Assembly: GCF_905475465.1 (NCBI RefSeq)
Contig: NC_062251.1
Location: 241,001-305,000 of the forward strand
Length of the DNA stretch: 64,000 nt
Reading direction: 5' to 3'
From: Pieris napi
Lineage: Eukaryota; Arthropoda; Insecta; Lepidoptera; Pieridae
Below the pieces are notes generated by a model. It searched no databases. It saw only the letters and a list, made by a program, of their open reading frames with translations, and had not been told where the DNA came from. Positions 60,416 to 64,000 of the stretch are shown here, piece by piece. Every line of letters begins with the position of its first letter. Position 1 is the first letter of the stretch. The position numbers and the translations under genes are program-made.

Positions 60416-60862
60416 GGGGCCATCCATAAAGTACGTCACACGAATTTTAGGACTTTTGAACCCCTCCCCCCGTCCTTGTCACAGGTTGTCACATTTTTAT
60501 AAACCCCCCCCCCCCCTCCTGATGTGGCGTCACACATTTTTTAAATTTATCTTTAAATCCTTACCATTCAAAATTCTCGTGAATTTGAGTGTCTCACTTG
60601 CATTACAACGCCGCTCAAGAAGTTAAATGACGTTCCATGAGAGATTATCGCATAGCGAGTATGCTAAATTATTAATAAATATAGATCAAGTTCGTAAATT
60701 TTTAATTCACATCCAAACTTTGCGTTTTAGTATTTTTAATTTTAACATGTGACGTCACAAAAGTATTGACCCCCCCCCCATGCCCCTTGTCACACGATGT
60801 CACACTTCGGTGATACCCTCCCTCCCCATTAACGTGTGACGTACTTTATGGATGGCCCCAAA
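60416..60862. mobile_element. Poly-C MITE (family 3)
   Basis: GGGGCCATCCATAAAGTACG at the left and its complement at the right end, ACGTCAC motifs and several cytosine runs inside. These termini recur in many insect genomes as far as I recall. Confidence 0.85.
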
Positions 60863-61184
60863 CTTACGGAATTAGTTGAACAATAGTTAAAGAATCTATG
60901 GGAACATTCGAACACGTGATCGAGACGGACACGTATCACGTATGTCAAAATCTAAAATGTTTTTTTTTTCACTGGTGGCAAACGATGTCTTTATCTGTGT
61001 TAAATGTTACAACAAAATACCTTGTGGCGTTAAAACTAAAAGAAAGAAAATTTAAAACTTTTATTCAAAATACACTTTGTAGACAAGCTTTTAACTAATT
61101 AGAGAATTATATTCAAGATAAAAATACTTGGAAACATGCTGGTCCTGCTTCATAGGACAATCTAGACAAAATCAACTGGGTGCT
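60863..61184. other. Intergenic, unassigned
   Basis: A 66-codon frame at 60898-61098 lacks recognised motifs. Confidence 0.3.
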
Positions 61185-61590
61185 AGAGTCTGGCTAATGA
61201 AAGAAGATAATTGAATTATTTGAAAACTTTCGGATGGCAACACAGAATGTCATTGAATTTCTTAGGTTAGTATGATTTATTGTCTTGATACTTCACTATT
61301 CATGCAATTACTCATTTTTATTTCTATTATACATATATATTTTTCCGAATAGTTAACAGGTATAATAGCCTAAACTATATTTATTGATTTTTTTGGATTC
61401 TGATTTTGATTATTCCGAATAAAGTTGTATTTTATAATAAATATAGTTTTAGTTTTCCATGCAATGCTAGTCATTTTAAGTATCATTAGTAAAAGACTAA
61501 ATACGTAAAGTATTTAATGTCATAGAAATACAGTTACTATCAATGTAAAAAATAGTAAAATAAAATCAAGTATCATTCATTAGCCAGATT
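61185..61590 (-). repeat. Repeat Q, copy 2, without the Helitron
   Basis: Reverse complement of 47755-48480 minus 47891-48230. The empty junction is 61441/61442. Confidence 0.85.
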
Positions 61591-62181
61591 CTAATCTAGT
61601 TATATGTTTGGTTTTTTTTAAGAAATCAACTTTGACGTAACTCTACGTGAGTTTGTCTGTTTGACTGTGTGTTCATCATTTTTTAACATTTAACATTTTT
61701 TATAAAGAATAATGTTAAATCTATAGTTGCAATAATTGTAAATATGTAAATTTAGAATCAATTTAACAACATTCCTGTTGACGCTCATAAGTGTACTTAC
61801 CAATAAAGTTATTTTGAGTTTGAGTTAAACATACAAATTATAGAATTTTTTTAACACTAATAAATTTTAATTCGCAAATAGATTTGATTATAGATACAAT
61901 TATAGTGGACCTCTTTAATTTCATCTCCAAGTTGAACATAAACATGCACACTACTGATAACCTATACCAATCAAAGTATATCTATCTTTCATTGTCTGTA
62001 CGTGGAAGTGGAATAAAAATTGTTCGTGCTATATAATAATTGCTTTCGGCTTTTGAAGACCAGTATTATCATGGGAGTGACTCAACCCTGTGGTAAATAA
62101 AGTGTTAGGAATGAGTCTGTGCACCAATCGCAATTAATACTTCGGATATCGTGATGGGAATGTGATGGGGATGCGGTTTTT
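61591..62181. other. Intergenic with LINE B tail
   Basis: LINE B tail (plus) at 61765-61835: TGACGCTCATAAGTGTACTT, AATAAAGTTATTTTGAG. Otherwise unassigned. Confidence 0.4.
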
Positions 62182-62520
62182 GAAGTTATACTTCTTTAGG
62201 CGCGTTATGAAAAATTGATGAGAGTGAAATGACGATGCGCGCACCGTGACACAAAATTAACAGAATGAAGTTGCCCACGGAAGATGCTACGTTGGACATA
62301 ATTTAAAAACAACATTCGAATAATAATAGAATTTATGTCACACTTAATGTAAGGGAATAATAATAAATATTTATTTATTTAATTTTTCAAATGTAAACTG
62401 AACTTTGACTATAATGACTCCTTTTCCAGTAATTAATTATTTGCATGCAATCAAAAACTATTTTTAATAATGCCAAAGAAGTATAACTTCTTACGCGCGT
62501 ACACACGCACCCTTTTTTTT
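62182..62520 (+). mobile_element. HINE-B element
   Basis: GAAGTTATACTTCTTTAGGC to AAAGAAGTATAACTTC, a shortened hairpin and T run; slightly deleted relative to 54397-54768. Confidence 0.75.
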
Positions 62521-62940
62521 AAAATAGATAGAAAGATTGAAGAGGAATGTTTATATGTATAATAACATCCAATAAATAGTGGAGAAATACTGTTATTTTT
62601 GAGGATTCTAATGAGATGTCGTAAATCAAAATAATGTACTAAGTATTGTACACATTAAAAAGGTCTACAGAAAACTCCGCGATGATATATTATCTCTTAT
62701 GGATATCCCACAATAACATTTTTTGTCATTTACTTTTTACGACAAATAATGGCTAATTTCGAAGCGATTTTAACCAATACAGCATTAATCCTTATCCAAT
62801 CAAATACCTTAAATACATCTGAAGCTCTCTAGCGAGGAAAATAACAATACTTAATAAAAAAGTGCTTTTCATCAGCATTGCACAGCATGTCACTGGAAAC
62901 AGTTAATCAGACAAAGCCGGGGCAGATAGATAGTTGATTA
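62521..62940. other. Intergenic, unassigned
   Basis: Mostly non-repetitive sequence upstream of a possible promoter. Confidence 0.3.
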
Positions 62941-62959
62941 ATTTACTTAAAATCAGGTT

Positions 62960-63451
62960 TCCTCGCCAGTCGTTGTTCGGTGACCGCACGGGTGAGTTAT
63001 TTCAATATTTTTCCTTGTTCAAAATGATAACATATCAATGTTTCTTGTAAACAAAAACGTTTAATTAGAATTTCAATAAAGATTATAAATATCTCGTAAT
63101 TATTAAGTGAAATAGCTATTTTAACTTTTATTCTCTTAGTAACAACTTAATCAATAAGATATTGTTATTAATTTTGGTTATGTACCGATTTGTTGGAAAG
63201 GAGATATCAAAAGTACCAAAAAGAAACCAAAAATGTCGAGGGAACATTTAAATATCTGTTCGTAGCAAGTCGTTTATTTTAATTATTAAAAATAAGTCCA
63301 TAATAGTTTGTTTTAAAGTCTTCTATGCCTACAAATCCAAATTTGTTTCGCTGAGAATCTAACATCGCATAATCCAATACATATGTATACAACAATCCTT
63401 TTTATATTTTAAATCTTTTCAGACAAACAAAAAGCAGGACAATATGATTAG
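62960..63451 (+). other. Possible 5' exons of a gene continuing to the right
   Basis: A GC-richer segment ending at 62991 is followed by a consensus donor GTGAGT (62992); CCAGTCGTTGTTCGG at about 62966 resembles an insect initiator region. At 63413-63422 CTTTTCAG gives an acceptor, then a 29-bp exon with ATG at 63444 (ATG ATT AG) and donor GTAAGT at 63452. Short first coding exons of this sort are common, but no protein can be named. Confidence 0.3.
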
Positions 63452-63609
63452 GTAAGTTAAAAGTTATCATTTTAAAATTGTTAATCACATATTTGGCACA
63501 CGAATAAACTTTTTACCATAAACCTGTTCCTGTGATGGTTCATCTACACGAATATTATAAAAACGAAAGATCTGTATGTATATTATTGAAGACGCTTTAA
63601 AACAGGACA

Positions 63610-63851
63610 GCCCTGCGATTCTGTAACTCACTTTTCGAGCTCACACAGCGGTTTTCGCATCGGCGGTCGCTCTCAAAGCAGTCGTGAAGCAGTCATTTTA
63701 TGATTTGGCATTCTGAAAAGGTGGGAGCTTGTAGTTTATTGTTTATTAGAATGCCAAATCATAAAATGACTGCTTCACGACTGATTTCAGAGCAACCGCC
63801 GATGCGAAAACCGCTGTGTGAGTTCGAAAAGTAAGTTACAGAATCGCAGCG
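63610..63851. mobile_element. Fold-back element I
   Basis: CCCTGCGATTCTGTAACTCA left, mirrored right with a few changes; loop AAACAATAAACTACAAGCTC-like as in 56402-56645. Confidence 0.85.
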
Positions 63852-64000
63852 CATTTCTTAATTAATCATAATCACAGAGGTCGGATCAAAATCACGCAAA
63901 GGCAACGCGCGGTAAATGTTATAAATACAAAAACAATCGTAAGGAGTTATGTAACCTAATATTAGTTAAGCTACATATATATCTCTGTAAATAAGTAGAA

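Overview
The window is eukaryotic nuclear DNA, AT-rich and intron-rich, and almost certainly from a butterfly or moth (Lepidoptera). This rests on the repeats: tRNA-headed SINEs, LINE 3' ends, non-autonomous Helitrons ending in CTAG, fold-back MITEs and poly-C MITEs of types I associate with lepidopteran genomes. I cannot name the species.

Four host genes were rebuilt exon by exon from splice sites, reading phase and conserved motifs. (1) Positions 2475-5839, plus strand: last four exons of a sorting nexin of the SNX-BAR type; the PX domain lies off the left edge. (2) Positions 24506-9112, minus strand: a complete four-exon PHOSPHO-family HAD phosphatase (230 aa). (3) Positions 25068-28282, plus strand: a complete six-exon mitochondrial GrpE (222 aa), arranged head to head with gene 2 across 561 bp. 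(4) Positions 55559-31921, minus strand: a complete ten-exon clip-domain serine protease (404 aa) of the snake/hemolymph-protease type. A possible 5' end of a fifth gene lies at 62960-63451. No functional link between the genes is apparent; they look like ordinary neighbours. Exon phases agree at every junction in all four.

Most of the rest is transposable-element DNA, much of it nested. Positions 1-2441: a head-to-tail chain of Helentron-like elements, one broken by an RTE-type LINE with a 14-bp target duplication. 2605-5457: introns of the sorting nexin with a LINE-derived minisatellite, a Helitron and a SINE-in-element nest. 7486-8230: a long-TIR MITE holding a hAT-type MITE with an 8-bp duplication. 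11121-11680: a 48-bp minisatellite. 13724-16558: a 2.8-kb palindrome with two other elements in its loop. 19493-21073 and 34518-36131: two near-identical copies of a 1.6-kb TIR element (here called E) full of a GTCAGATT motif, both sitting inside Helitrons. 31921-55559: the protease gene, whose introns carry dozens of elements. 55560-64000: fold-back elements, poly-C MITEs and LINE fragments.

Family names used below (HINE-A, -B, -J; Z, N, B LINE tails; C, D, E, G, H, I, K, L, M, P, Q) are my own labels for sequences recurring in this window. Superfamily assignments are inference from termini and target duplications unless a coding motif is cited.
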